NCBI GenBank assembly: GCA_945957175.1
Contig: CAMFJL010000019.1
Location: forward strand, 1-37,181
Length of the DNA stretch: 37,181 nucleotides
Direction of reading: 5' to 3'
Origin: an uncultured Legionellales bacterium
GTDB lineage: Bacteria; Pseudomonadota; Gammaproteobacteria; UBA1113
Below the pieces are notes generated by a model. The model was given only the letters and a program-made list of their open reading frames with translations, was not told the origin of the DNA and made no database searches. The position numbers and the translations under genes were made by a program. Below are positions 18,604 to 27,341 of the stretch, in pieces (the stretch's first letter is position 1; each line of letters opens with the position of its first letter).

Positions 18604-19921
18604 AATAACCTTTAGTGATTTTGCAGCTGCTGGTTATAATTACATCCCCGTCATTCGCAAACAAACGTGGCATGACTCGCTGGGCGCTTTACTTCGCTGT
18701 TTTCCAGAAAGCTCAGTATGGAAGCTAGCGTTCAAACACCGTACTTATGTTTATTTAACACTTGATTATCAACATAAGATAAGCGCCTTTGGTAACACTA
18801 TTGTGGCACAACAAGGTCAAACCGTACATACCTGGCCAGACACTCCGCTCTGGCCTTATATCGAAGATTTACGTGCCGCTTACACGGTACCGCCTTTACA
18901 CAGCATATACGCCGATTTACCACCGCTGATGGGTGGCATGATTGGTATATTACCACGCGCCCCTAGCCAGAACAGCACCACAAGCTGGCCTGATGCCACA
19001 TGGTTGGTCATGAAAACAGTTATTATTTTAGATACACATGAGAAGACACTGTGGTTACTGGCTTATGATGATCCGATCCATCGCCATACTTGGATAACAC
19101 TCAATCAGCAACTCGATGTGATTACCAAACGCTTAGCTGATGTGCCAGAAGAAACTGCGCTGATGCGCGCGCATGCACAACAGGCAAAAATCGCTTTAGC
19201 TCATCAAACAACGCCTGAGGCCCTCATGACACTGGCTCAAGCACAAACACAGGCACTTGATGCATGCTATGCTGCGATGCGCTATGTCAGTACGAATACC
19301 GTTCATTCAGCGCTAATGCCAGAGCCCGCAGATTTTTTAGCCTATGTTGATAGTCATACTATCGCCTATTGGTTACACTCACCTACATTTCAGTTATTGG
19401 GCGCGGCGGATACATGCCATATCACCCTCAGTGGACAAACGCTTTGTGGCTATTTGGCAAGTCCTGTACCCTCGCCAGATGAAACCCTTGCAAGTTTATT
19501 ATGGGATAGCTTACGCAACGATCTCAGTCAAGTTGCACTACCTGGCAGCATGCGTATCGTTGATCCTGCAATAGCCGATGGCAAACATCATTGGCAGCAA
19601 CAATATCTACAAACACAAATCGCTGAAGATACCAGTGTATTTGACGTATTGCGTGCCTGTCACCCTGCAAGTGCATTTCTTGGATGCCCTAAAATTGATG
19701 CACCATTCAAGCTTAATAACACATCGTCTGAGCCATACCTGCTCGGCTGTCAAATTGCAATCATCGGTTGGGATCACCAAAGTGTGATGTGGGTAAGTCA
19801 AAAAGCCAAACATTGGCATTCAACCTCCGATATTCACGTCAGTAGCGGTGAAACTTGTGAAGAAATTGGCATACCTGTTATTGCAGGATTAACGCCTAAG
19901 CTCGCGAAGGACAAAGCATGA
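18596..19921 (+). CDS. TrpE-like protein (anthranilate synthase component I fold), active site lost
   Basis: The start at 18596 (MDEITFSDFAAAGYNYIPVI) overlaps the rpe stop by 8 bp; 441 residues, shorter than TrpE (about 490-520). The fold can be followed against TrpE from memory: N-terminal FAAAGYNYIP, then LWPYIEDLRAAYTVPPL and LPPLMGGMIGIL, a helical middle, and SLRNDLSQVALPGS for the xDLxRNDxGRVxxxGS segment. The chorismate site is gone: the SPE, PIAGTRPRG and AEH motifs are lost together with about 20 residues, AGTLSGAPK reads ASAFLGCPK, and the feedback motif LLES reads WKLA. The frame is intact with no stops. Either a pseudoenzyme kept for a non-catalytic role or a gene decaying by substitutions. 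The ATGA overlap with the next gene keeps the operon form. Confidence 0.7.
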   Translation: MDEITFSDFAAAGYNYIPVIRKQTWHDSLGALLRCFPESSVWKLAFKHRTYVYLTLDYQHKISAFGNTIVAQQGQTVHTWPDTPLWPYIEDLRAAYTVPPLHSIYADLPPLMGGMIGILPRAPSQNSTTSWPDATWLVMKTVIILDTHEKTLWLLAYDDPIHRHTWITLNQQLDVITKRLADVPEETALMRAHAQQAKIALAHQTTPEALMTLAQAQTQALDACYAAMRYVSTNTVHSALMPEPADFLAYVDSHTIAYWLHSPTFQLLGAADTCHITLSGQTLCGYLASPVPSPDETLASLLWDSLRNDLSQVALPGSMRIVDPAIADGKHHWQQQYLQTQIAEDTSVFDVLRACHPASAFLGCPKIDAPFKLNNTSSEPYLLGCQIAIIGWDHQSVMWVSQKAKHWHSTSDIHVSSGETCEEIGIPVIAGLTPKLAKDKA

Positions 19922-20490
19922 GTGTATTATTATTAGATCATGATGGGCAAGGTACGCATACCATCGCTCAATATCTTGGTGAGTTAGAGATAGATGCTGA
20001 CGTTTACAAATCGCATCAATTAAGCATTGATGATATCATAACGCTTGATCCTAGCCATATTATCTTATCACCCAGTGAAAAAAATCTCGAAGAAACGATA
20101 GCTATTATTCAACATTTGGGCCCTGATAGGCCTATGTTAGGCATTGGCCTTGGTTTTATAGCTGTGATTCAAGCATGCTATGGCACACTTGAATCTATAC
20201 CTGGGTTTTATGCTGGACAAGTGCATCAAGTCAAACACACCGGCACCCGCTTATTTCATGGACTGCCAAATCCCTTAGCCGGTGTTTGTTATCAACACCA
20301 CAGTGTAACTGTCGATAATTTACCTAAAACACTCGATGTCATTGCCTGGACGCCATCCTCATCGAAACTGACGGATGTCATCGTCGCCGTCAAGCACCAA
20401 AGCTGGCCGCTTGAGGCCATCTTATTTCACCCTGAAGCGATGTTAAGTGAATACGGCCATAAGCTTTTGCACAATTTTGTGCATAAATAA
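19918..20490 (+). CDS. TrpG/PabA-like class I amidotransferase without the catalytic cysteine
   Basis: 190 residues, the normal TrpG length, aligned throughout: HTIAQYLGELEIDADVY, SHIILSPSEKN, PMLGIGLGFIAVIQACYG, TRLFHGLPNPLAG, YQHHSVTVDNLP, EAILFHPEAMLSEYG. In the nucleophile elbow G-x-C-L-G-H the cysteine is Gly77 (codon GGC, one base from TGC) and the following His is Phe80; SPGPG reads SPSEK. His171 and Glu173 of the triad remain. It therefore cannot form the glutamyl thioester and should not make ammonia. It is coupled to the TrpE-like gene by ATGA, so the pair probably still forms a complex. Confidence 0.75.
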   Translation: MSVLLLDHDGQGTHTIAQYLGELEIDADVYKSHQLSIDDIITLDPSHIILSPSEKNLEETIAIIQHLGPDRPMLGIGLGFIAVIQACYGTLESIPGFYAGQVHQVKHTGTRLFHGLPNPLAGVCYQHHSVTVDNLPKTLDVIAWTPSSSKLTDVIVAVKHQSWPLEAILFHPEAMLSEYGHKLLHNFVHK

Positions 20491-20492
20491 CG

Positions 20493-21215
20493 CTAAGCCG
20501 CTTGCTTGGTTGTTGCCAACACAATCTCGCGAATATTAACTGACTGCGGCTGTTCATATGCAAATAACATAACGCGCGCAACATCATCAGGCGATAACAC
20601 ACCACCCATGTCTCGTTTCCATGCATCATAGCCTGATTTAATTTCATTCGACGTGGTATGACTCAAAAGTGGGGTCTCAACAGCGCCTGGCGCAATTGTT
20701 ATAACTCTGACATTATAAGGCGCAGCTTCTTCGCGCACATTATCTGTCATACCGTGAACCGCAAATTTAGTACCGGTATAGGCGGCATGATTAGGAAACG
20801 GCTTAATGCCCGCAATCGAACTTACATTCATAATCGTACCGTGTCGACGCTGTTTCATACCCGCTAAAACAGCTTGCATGCCATTTAACACGCCCAGCAC
20901 ATTGACATGAAACATGGTTTCCCATTCCTTCGGATCTTGGTCAGCCACATCCCCTAATAACATGACACCGGCAATATTAAGCAACGCATCTGCTGCCCCA
21001 TAAATATTTTCAGCCGAGGTAATTGCTGCTTTGAGTGCAGTGAGATCGGTTACATCCACCGTCTTAATGATGCAATTAGGCAAATTTAATGTGGCCAGTT
21101 TCTCAGAATGACGACCTATCAACAACAAAGGATATCCCGCTTCACTAAAACGAATCGCGGTTTGCATACCGATACCTGATGTTGCACCCGTAATAACAAC
21201 TAAAGGTTTGTGCAT
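20493..21215 (-). CDS. Short-chain dehydrogenase/reductase (classical SDR)
   Basis: 240 residues with a Rossmann fold. The nucleotide-binding TGATSGIG is at 9-16, the structural NIAG at 80-83, the catalytic Ser in VSSIAG (132/133), and Tyr146 and Lys150 in YTGTK. Arg35 (LLIGRHSEK) after beta-2 suggests NADP(H). It resembles the YdfG-type SDR group of 3-hydroxy acid and similar dehydrogenases; the substrate is unknown. GAGGAAG precedes the ATG. It is tail-to-tail with the TrpG-like gene, with only 2 bp between. Confidence 0.9.
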   Translation of the reverse strand: MHKPLVVITGATSGIGMQTAIRFSEAGYPLLLIGRHSEKLATLNLPNCIIKTVDVTDLTALKAAITSAENIYGAADALLNIAGVMLLGDVADQDPKEWETMFHVNVLGVLNGMQAVLAGMKQRRHGTIMNVSSIAGIKPFPNHAAYTGTKFAVHGMTDNVREEAAPYNVRVITIAPGAVETPLLSHTTSNEIKSGYDAWKRDMGGVLSPDDVARVMLFAYEQPQSVNIREIVLATTKQAA

Positions 21216-21276
21216 CTTACTTCCTCAATATGAATTTAAACCGTGATTGTACACCGAACTACTTTGCACTTGAAGC

Positions 21277-22458
21277 TTACGACTCACGCCGCCCAGTGTA
21301 AACGCAGCCTATGGCTATACACGTCCCTAGCAATAACATAAGCGCCAAAGACATTTGGTTTTTATTAGGGACAAATGCTGATATGCTACTGAAAAGACCT
21401 GCGATAAGCATTTGTATACTCGTGTATAAAGCACTTGCAAGCCCTGCTTTATTAGCTAATGGTTCAAATGCCAAAGTAAATGCATTTGCTAATGCGATAC
21501 TTGTTGCCATGACATAAATAGCCATAGGTACGATAACAACTAAGACATTAGAAAATCCCAATAACTTCAAGAGCATCATCATTATCGCAGAAAACAGTGC
21601 CAAATAAAGCGATAGGATAAGTAATGGATAAATATTTATATATTTTATAATATACACATTAATACATGCACCTATTAAAAATCCCATCGCAATAATAAAA
21701 GAAAGATAGCTAAATTGTTTTGGTGATAGCTGAAAAACATGCTGATATAAAAATGGAGTGATAGTTAAATAACTTATGAATCCGCCGTAAATGAATGCCG
21801 CTAATAACGTATACCGCATAAATGTGCCACACATAAGAAGATTAGCATACTGGGATCCTACGGTTTTCAATGTGTAGCTTGTACGGCATGCTGTTGACAG
21901 TGTTTCTGGCATCATTCGACATAAGCAGCCCATAGCCACCATAGCCAAACCAAATACCGTCCAAAAGTTACTTTGCCAGCCCCAATAAGTACCCATCCAA
22001 GCGCCTACAATATTTGCAAAAGGTGCCATAAATACCAAAGTCATATTTAAATAAGAATCTACTTGCGCTAAACGCCTATCTACATAACAATCTCGTAAAA
22101 TAGCCCTAAATAAGCAGGCAATCGCACCAATACCTAAGCCCTGAATAAAATGCCCTAACAATAATAAAGACACGTGCTGGGCCAATGCTGCTAATAATGA
22201 GCCAAAAACAGCAATACCAAGGCCCCATAAAGTGGCTGTTTTTCGGCCGATATTGTCGGATAATGGGCCATAAATAAGCTGAGACACGCAAAGCGCTATT
22301 AAATAGACGGAAACCGCTAATTTCATGTGACTTGCTGATACATCAAAAAAACTGGCCATTGCCGGTAATGTGGGTAATAAACTATTCTCAGCAAAGCGGC
22401 TTACCATACCTGTTAACGTAAGCACCATTAAGATAGCCAGGGTACTTTGCCTAATCAA
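21277..22458 (-). CDS. MFS multidrug transporter, Bcr/CflA family
   Basis: 393 residues, about 12 membrane helices. Motif A is YGPLSDNIGRKTATLWG and the antiporter stretch is GHFIQGLGIGAIACLFRAILRD, followed by VDSYLNMTLVFMAPF, all typical of Bcr/CflA drug efflux. The start codon is TTG at 22458, supported by TAGGAG 7 nt upstream; that Shine-Dalgarno abuts the uup stop, so translation is probably coupled to uup. An ATG 10 codons later would cut into the first membrane helix. Confidence 0.88.
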   Translation of the reverse strand: MIRQSTLAILMVLTLTGMVSRFAENSLLPTLPAMASFFDVSASHMKLAVSVYLIALCVSQLIYGPLSDNIGRKTATLWGLGIAVFGSLLAALAQHVSLLLLGHFIQGLGIGAIACLFRAILRDCYVDRRLAQVDSYLNMTLVFMAPFANIVGAWMGTYWGWQSNFWTVFGLAMVAMGCLCRMMPETLSTACRTSYTLKTVGSQYANLLMCGTFMRYTLLAAFIYGGFISYLTITPFLYQHVFQLSPKQFSYLSFIIAMGFLIGACINVYIIKYINIYPLLILSLYLALFSAIMMMLLKLLGFSNVLVVIVPMAIYVMATSIALANAFTLAFEPLANKAGLASALYTSIQMLIAGLFSSISAFVPNKNQMSLALMLLLGTCIAIGCVYTGRRES

Positions 22459-22468
22459 TTCACAGCTC

Positions 22469-24217
22469 CTACACTAACTGTTCCCATTGCAATATCAGCT
22501 CGGCTAATTCAGTTTCTACTTTGGCAAGACTTTGTTGTAACATAGTCAGTTTAGTGTCGTGGCCATGATAAAGTTCAGGATCAGCTAACGCATGTTGCAA
22601 TGACTGCTGCTTTTCTTCTAACTTAGCGATTTTTGTTTCCAGCTTACGCAAAGCTTGTTGCCTTTCACGAAGTTCTCCACCGCTGGATTTGTTTACTTTT
22701 TCCGAGGGAATCGTCACGGTCGGTGTCTTATTAGCTTTAGCCTGAGAACGCTGACGCAACCAATCGTCATAACCACCAACATATTCATGAATCCCGTCAT
22801 CTTCAAAAACCATTGTACTGGTGACTACATTATCAAGAAATGTTCTATCATGGCTAACAAGCAATAAAGTGCCTTGATATTCAACCAATAATTCTTCTAA
22901 TAATTCCAAGGTTTCCATATCTAAATCGTTCGTTGGCTCATCGAGCACAAATAAATTAGCAGGCTGCGTAAATAAACGTGCAAGCAAGAGTCGATTACGT
23001 TCACCACCTGACAAGGTACTCACCGGAGCACGAATCTGATCGGGCGTAAATAAAAAATCTTGTAAATAACGATTGATATGAATCTGGCGACCACTCACTG
23101 TGACATGTTGATCGCCATAGCTGACCTGAGATGCCACTGTTTTATCAAGATCTAACTGTTGGCGCAATTGATCGGCATAGGCAACCACCAGCTGTGTACC
23201 CATACGCACAGTACCTTGCGTAGGTTCAATTTCCCCTAGCAATAATTTAATGAGTGTTGACTTGCCACAGCCATTAGGGCCAATAATACCGATTTTATCA
23301 CCACGCTCAATTCTTGTGGAAAAACCCTGAATCAGCGCTTGGTCTTGGTAATGATAACTCAAGTTCTTGGCTTCAATCACGAGTTTACCGCTCTCTTGTG
23401 CGGTAGAAAGCTTCATATTGGCAAGGGATTTAGCGTCTCTTCTTGCGGCACGATCACGCCGCATCTGTTCTAAGGCACGCACTCTGCCCTCATTGCGTGT
23501 TCGTCTTGCTTTGATACCTTGACGAACCCATTGCTCTTCTTCTGCTAAGCGTTTGTCAAACAAGGCATGTGATGTTGCCTCACTCGCTAGTTCAGCTTGT
23601 TTTCGCTGTTGATAGCTCACATAATTGCCAGGATAGCTGCGCAAAATGCCTCTATCTAATTCAATGATACCTGTGGCCAGCCGATTTAAAAAGCTTCTAT
23701 CATGTGTCACAAATAGAATACTGCCAGAAAATTCAAGCAATCGTTGCTCCAACCAAGCAATCGTTGGCAAATCCAAATGGTTAGTGGGTTCATCTAATAA
23801 CAAGACATCTGGCTTGGGTATGAGGGCTTGTGCTAATAGCACACGACGTTTTTGTCCACCGGATAACGCATGAAACGGCGTATCCAACGCAAGATCTAAG
23901 GTGTTGGCCCATACCTCTAATTCGTGCGCTTTAATCGCTTGGCTATTCGCAGCCAACACTTGGGCCACAGGCAAAGCGCCTAAATCTGGCACTGTCTGGG
24001 GCAGTGTACTAACAAATAGATTTTGGCGACAAACTAACTCACCACTGTCATAGGATACTTGCCCCGCCAGCAGCTGTAATAAGGTTGATTTACCAGTACC
24101 ATTACGGCCAACCAACGCAACCCGCTCATGTTCAGTTAAAGTAAAATCAACCTTATCAAGAATAGGTGGCCCACCAAAACTTAAGGTGATATGCTGTAGC
24201 CGAATCAGAGTTGACAT
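22469..24217 (-). CDS. uup: ABC-F family ATPase Uup
   Basis: Soluble tandem ABC protein of the ABC-F group, which acts on ribosomes and in E. coli also affects transposon excision. Domain 1: GRNGTGKST (38-46), LSGGQKRR, DEPTNHLDL. Domain 2: GPNGCGKST, LSGGERNRL, DEPTNDLD. A charged linker between them (KARRTRNEGRVRALEQMRRD) and a C-terminal coiled coil (LRERQQALRKLETKIAKLEE) identify Uup among ABC-F proteins. 582 residues against about 635 in E. coli. No membrane segments. Confidence 0.93.
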   Translation of the reverse strand: MSTLIRLQHITLSFGGPPILDKVDFTLTEHERVALVGRNGTGKSTLLQLLAGQVSYDSGELVCRQNLFVSTLPQTVPDLGALPVAQVLAANSQAIKAHELEVWANTLDLALDTPFHALSGGQKRRVLLAQALIPKPDVLLLDEPTNHLDLPTIAWLEQRLLEFSGSILFVTHDRSFLNRLATGIIELDRGILRSYPGNYVSYQQRKQAELASEATSHALFDKRLAEEEQWVRQGIKARRTRNEGRVRALEQMRRDRAARRDAKSLANMKLSTAQESGKLVIEAKNLSYHYQDQALIQGFSTRIERGDKIGIIGPNGCGKSTLIKLLLGEIEPTQGTVRMGTQLVVAYADQLRQQLDLDKTVASQVSYGDQHVTVSGRQIHINRYLQDFLFTPDQIRAPVSTLSGGERNRLLLARLFTQPANLFVLDEPTNDLDMETLELLEELLVEYQGTLLLVSHDRTFLDNVVTSTMVFEDDGIHEYVGGYDDWLRQRSQAKANKTPTVTIPSEKVNKSSGGELRERQQALRKLETKIAKLEEKQQSLQHALADPELYHGHDTKLTMLQQSLAKVETELAELILQWEQLV

Positions 24218-24275
24218 AAACTATTTTCCCAAACATAGAGAGCCAGCGATTATACCATGAGGTCCTTATTTTTTC

Positions 24276-25007
24276 ATGAATCTACGTTATTTAAGTCTTA
24301 GTCTGCTTTTACTGCTTGCACTTTGGCAAATGCTGGTGTGGTTAGGTCATTGGCCAAGTTATTTATTACCAACCCCCTTTGATGTGGCTCGTAGTTTTGG
24401 GCAATATTACCATACATTGCTATTAGCTGCTATACCCACATTGATTGAAACTGTGCTTGGATTTATACTCGGTGTTTGTTTGGGCAGCTTATTTGCCTTG
24501 TGTTTGGCACTGCTACCCTGGCTCAGACAATTATGCTTGCCTCTTTTAATTATTAGCCAAGCGCTGCCTATCTTTGCATTAGCACCATTGCTCGTCTTAT
24601 GGTTTGGCTTTGGCATGCTAAGCAAAATAGCCGTTATTATCTTAATGCTATTTTTTCCTGTTGCCAGCGCACTTGACGATGGTCTCATGCGAACACCCAG
24701 AGAGCAATTAGAATATGCTGCTAGTGTACATTGCAGCAAATATCGACTACTTTATCACGTACAATTGCCCAATGCCCTGCCCGCTTTTACAACAGGATTA
24801 AAACTTTCGGCCTGTTATGCCCCCATGGGCGCTATTATTGCAGAATGGGTAGGCGCTAGCCAAGGCCTAGGGGCCTTGTTATTACAAGCCAATGCTCAGC
24901 TAGATATTCCGCTAGTCTTTGCCACAATGATACTTATTGTATTATTTACGCTATCGATTTATGTGGCTGTTCATGGCCTTTGTCGTTATCTACTGCGGCG
25001 AACATGA
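24276..25007 (+). CDS. ABC transporter permease, SsuC/TauC/ThiX type
   Basis: 243 residues with about six membrane helices and the BPD_transp_1 organisation: PTLIETVLGFILGVCLG, LPIFALAPLLVLWFGFG and the coupling EAA region (EYAASVHCSKYRLLYHVQLPNALP). Such permeases import sulfonates, nitrate or hydroxymethylpyrimidine. The window shows no cognate ATPase or binding protein beside it: uup is divergent and is not a transporter ATPase, and the next gene is convergent. The partners must be elsewhere or the system is incomplete. Confidence 0.85.
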   Translation: MNLRYLSLSLLLLLALWQMLVWLGHWPSYLLPTPFDVARSFGQYYHTLLLAAIPTLIETVLGFILGVCLGSLFALCLALLPWLRQLCLPLLIISQALPIFALAPLLVLWFGFGMLSKIAVIILMLFFPVASALDDGLMRTPREQLEYAASVHCSKYRLLYHVQLPNALPAFTTGLKLSACYAPMGAIIAEWVGASQGLGALLLQANAQLDIPLVFATMILIVLFTLSIYVAVHGLCRYLLRRT

Positions 25008-25017
25008 TGTATGCTGA

Positions 25018-25602
25018 TTATTTTAAATAACATGCATGCCAATCCGTGAACTGTTGCCAACTTTGCAAAGCAGGACACAAAGCGAGCAAATCTTGCGGAT
25101 CGCCACAAAAACAGCCTGGCTTTTCTTCATGACTTATTACCCGTAAAACCACACCCATTGCTTCGATATCCAACATAGTTGCGATAACATTTGCAGGTAA
25201 TGCCGGAGTATACATGTGTGATGGTGCCAGAGAAAACGGTAAATTTCCCTGCGTTTGCCATAACACTAATGAACTTATATTGAGCGCTTGCCACGCGTAG
25301 CTAAGACTGACCATGGCCAATCCATTGCGATCATCAGTCAATAATAAAGTCGGTTCTATCTTTTCGGGAGCTATCCATGTCATTTTTGTTATTGTTAACA
25401 AGCTTGATACCGGTAACGCTAAGAAAGTGGCTGCTACATGCGTAGTTGTAGGCACACACAACACATCAATACGCCATGGATCAAGCTGCTGACGCATCAC
25501 AATGCCTGACATATGCTGAGTTTCATCGGTGATTGAGAGATAATCAGCTGGCCAAATAGCCGGGATCTCATTTGCGTCAGCGAGCCCAAATCGCAGCCAC
25601 AC
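25018..25602 (-). CDS. Unrecognised protein, possibly ferredoxin reductase-like
   Basis: 194 residues from a GTG at 25602, the only start codon after the upstream in-frame stop. There is no visible Shine-Dalgarno and the start sits in a strong hairpin (25591-25617), so the N-terminus is uncertain. The order of segments faintly resembles a flavin reductase of the FNR fold: WPADYLSITDE, WRIDVLCVPTTTHVAATFLA, then PTLLLTDDRNGLAMVSLSYA and LWQTQGNLPFSLAPSH, ending in GCFCGDPQDLLALCPAL. I cannot confirm the cofactor motifs. It lies 36 bp after the beta-lactamase-like gene in the same direction. A truncated remnant of a longer reductase is possible. Confidence 0.5.
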   Translation of the reverse strand: MWLRFGLADANEIPAIWPADYLSITDETQHMSGIVMRQQLDPWRIDVLCVPTTTHVAATFLALPVSSLLTITKMTWIAPEKIEPTLLLTDDRNGLAMVSLSYAWQALNISSLVLWQTQGNLPFSLAPSHMYTPALPANVIATMLDIEAMGVVLRVISHEEKPGCFCGDPQDLLALCPALQSWQQFTDWHACYLK

Positions 25603-25617
25603 GACTTGTGGCTGCGA
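25591..25617. promoter_or_regulatory. Perfect 10-bp hairpin covering the GTG start
   Basis: TCGCAGCCAC (25591-25600) and GTGGCTGCGA (25608-25617) are exact reverse complements around a 7-nt loop. On the minus-strand transcript the GTG at 25602-25600 spans the loop-stem junction, so folding would restrict initiation. There is no U-run, so it is not a standard terminator for the upstream hydrolase gene. Confidence 0.55.
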
Positions 25618-25637
25618 AGCATAACCAGCTAATAGAC

Positions 25638-26873
25638 TTAATTGATTTTCGATGGTGTCACCGCTGCCGCTACCTCTTGTGGAGCTTGTTTATTATTGTC
25701 TTTCGGTAAATCAAGTAAAAGCTTACGCCCCATATCCACGAGCACACCATTAGGTATATAGCGGTTCATTAACAAGACAATACCTTTTTGTTGTGATGGA
25801 ATCACGGCAATATAGGCACGAAAACCTTCTGTTGCGCCTGTTTTATCAATTAAAAAATTAGGATTAAACTGTTGTTGTGCTTGTGATAGCCAGGTTAGTG
25901 GTAATGGGCCAAGATTCATTTCTTTAGGCGCATCTAATAAATCTTTCGCATCTAAAGCTATCAACTGCCATCCCATACCAACTAAAACACCATCTGGTAA
26001 TTGCGCGCGTGGTGTTTGAGCTACTTGCATACCTATATTAATCTCAGGATTGGTATCAGGTGCACCCGCTGCTGCCGCAAGGAAATAAGATAAATCAGTA
26101 ATAGTCGATTTCAAATCACCTGCGCTCGGAAAAAAACCATATTTTGTGGGAGGCGCCGCATCACCCGTTGCTGAATAACCTTGAGCATATCGCGTTTTCT
26201 GTTCATCTGAAAGTAAAATACCGCTGGAAGTCATATGCAAAGGGGTAAAAATCATTTGTTGAAAAATAGCATCGATAGGCTGATGATACTGACTTTGAAG
26301 CACTGCACCTAATAAACCAATGCTTGCATTAGAATATTGCCATTGAGAGCCTACGGGATAAGGCGGCTTCCAGCTGTTTAAATAGCTAAAAATTTGTGTA
26401 TCCGTTGTTGTTCCGTCTGGCAAACTAAACGGTAAACTCGCGCTAAAGGTTGCTAAGTTCAATAAGGTTATATTGCTAAATGCCGCATTTTGCGCATACG
26501 CGGGTAAATACGTAGGTAATGTACCATCTAGCTTAAGCTGAGGTGGGACATCTTCATTGGCTTGATAATGCACGATACGACTGGCACCTTCAGCAATCAA
26601 CAAGGTCGTCATCAACTTAGTCAGTGAACCAACTTCAAAAATCGTATTGGCTGTCACCGGTTTTTTGGTTTCAAGATTTGTGACACCGTAAGTATAGGTA
26701 TAGGTTTTACCCTGATCATAGATTGAAACAGCAGCGCCAGGTATCGCATTTTGCTGCATAAATGTAGCCATGGCCTGATCGACTTTTGATTTATTCACAT
26801 CATCCACGGCCCACACCGACGTGCACGCCAATGACATCAAACTAAATCCCAATAATACCTGCAACTTTTTCAT
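25638..26873 (-). CDS. Class C beta-lactamase-related serine hydrolase
   Basis: 411 residues with a Sec signal peptide (MKKLQVLLGFSLMSLACTSVWA) and the penicillin-recognising fold. Active-site elements: Ser83-x-x-Lys86 (SLTK), Tyr180-Ser-Asn182 (YSN) and Lys344-Thr-Gly346 (KTG), all in the class C order and at class C spacing. The start at 26873 has AGGAG 7 nt upstream; an in-frame ATG 21 bp earlier is itself followed by that AGGAG. An ampR regulator is not adjacent. Could be a true AmpC-type beta-lactamase or a related D-Ala-D-Ala peptidase/esterase; the motifs do not decide. Confidence 0.88.
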   Translation of the reverse strand: MKKLQVLLGFSLMSLACTSVWAVDDVNKSKVDQAMATFMQQNAIPGAAVSIYDQGKTYTYTYGVTNLETKKPVTANTIFEVGSLTKLMTTLLIAEGASRIVHYQANEDVPPQLKLDGTLPTYLPAYAQNAAFSNITLLNLATFSASLPFSLPDGTTTDTQIFSYLNSWKPPYPVGSQWQYSNASIGLLGAVLQSQYHQPIDAIFQQMIFTPLHMTSSGILLSDEQKTRYAQGYSATGDAAPPTKYGFFPSAGDLKSTITDLSYFLAAAAGAPDTNPEINIGMQVAQTPRAQLPDGVLVGMGWQLIALDAKDLLDAPKEMNLGPLPLTWLSQAQQQFNPNFLIDKTGATEGFRAYIAVIPSQQKGIVLLMNRYIPNGVLVDMGRKLLLDLPKDNNKQAPQEVAAAVTPSKIN

Positions 26874-26915
26874 GAAAAGACTCCTATTCATCACCCTGCC
26901 CCACTCTGACTCATG

Positions 26916-27341
26916 CTAAACACTATTTCTTATTTTTTCAAGGTAACGTTGCTCATCTGGCATATGTCCACGCTGCAGGGCTTCATGCAAAACCTCCGCC
27001 ATGATTGGCAGTAAGATATGCTCGGCTGCTACCCTATCTTGATAGCGTTGTAATAATTGTTGAAATAACGCTCGTATACCTTGAGGCTTATCCAACTGAA
27101 CTTGATCACGAATCGCTAAATGCAGTCCCATATGCATAAACGGATTTGTATCATCTTGCGTAAGCTGAAGGCTTGTTGCCATCTGGCGCGTTAACGGCTG
27201 CAGATAGCGATGAAATTCAGGGTGTTCTAAAATAACATCTGCTAGTTGTTGCTCAAAAGGTGTCAGTACAGCTTTTGTTTGCAACTTATCCCACACATCA
27301 TAATAATGTTGTCGTAAGCTATCTCTATTGGTACCGTACAT
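26916..27341 (-). CDS. DUF1841 family protein
   Basis: 141 residues, ATG at 27341 overlapping the nth stop by one base (TAATG); an upstream in-frame start would add 8 residues inside nth. Recognised from MYGTNRDSLRQHYYDVWDKL, LTPFEQQLADVILEHPEFH, NPFMHMGLHLAIRDQVQLD and EVLHEALQRGHMPDEQRYLE, the conserved pattern of DUF1841. Mostly helical, soluble, with several conserved His/Asp/Glu. Function unknown. Pairing with nth suggests co-expression but does not prove a repair role. Confidence 0.85.
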   Translation of the reverse strand: MYGTNRDSLRQHYYDVWDKLQTKAVLTPFEQQLADVILEHPEFHRYLQPLTRQMATSLQLTQDDTNPFMHMGLHLAIRDQVQLDKPQGIRALFQQLLQRYQDRVAAEHILLPIMAEVLHEALQRGHMPDEQRYLEKIRNSV

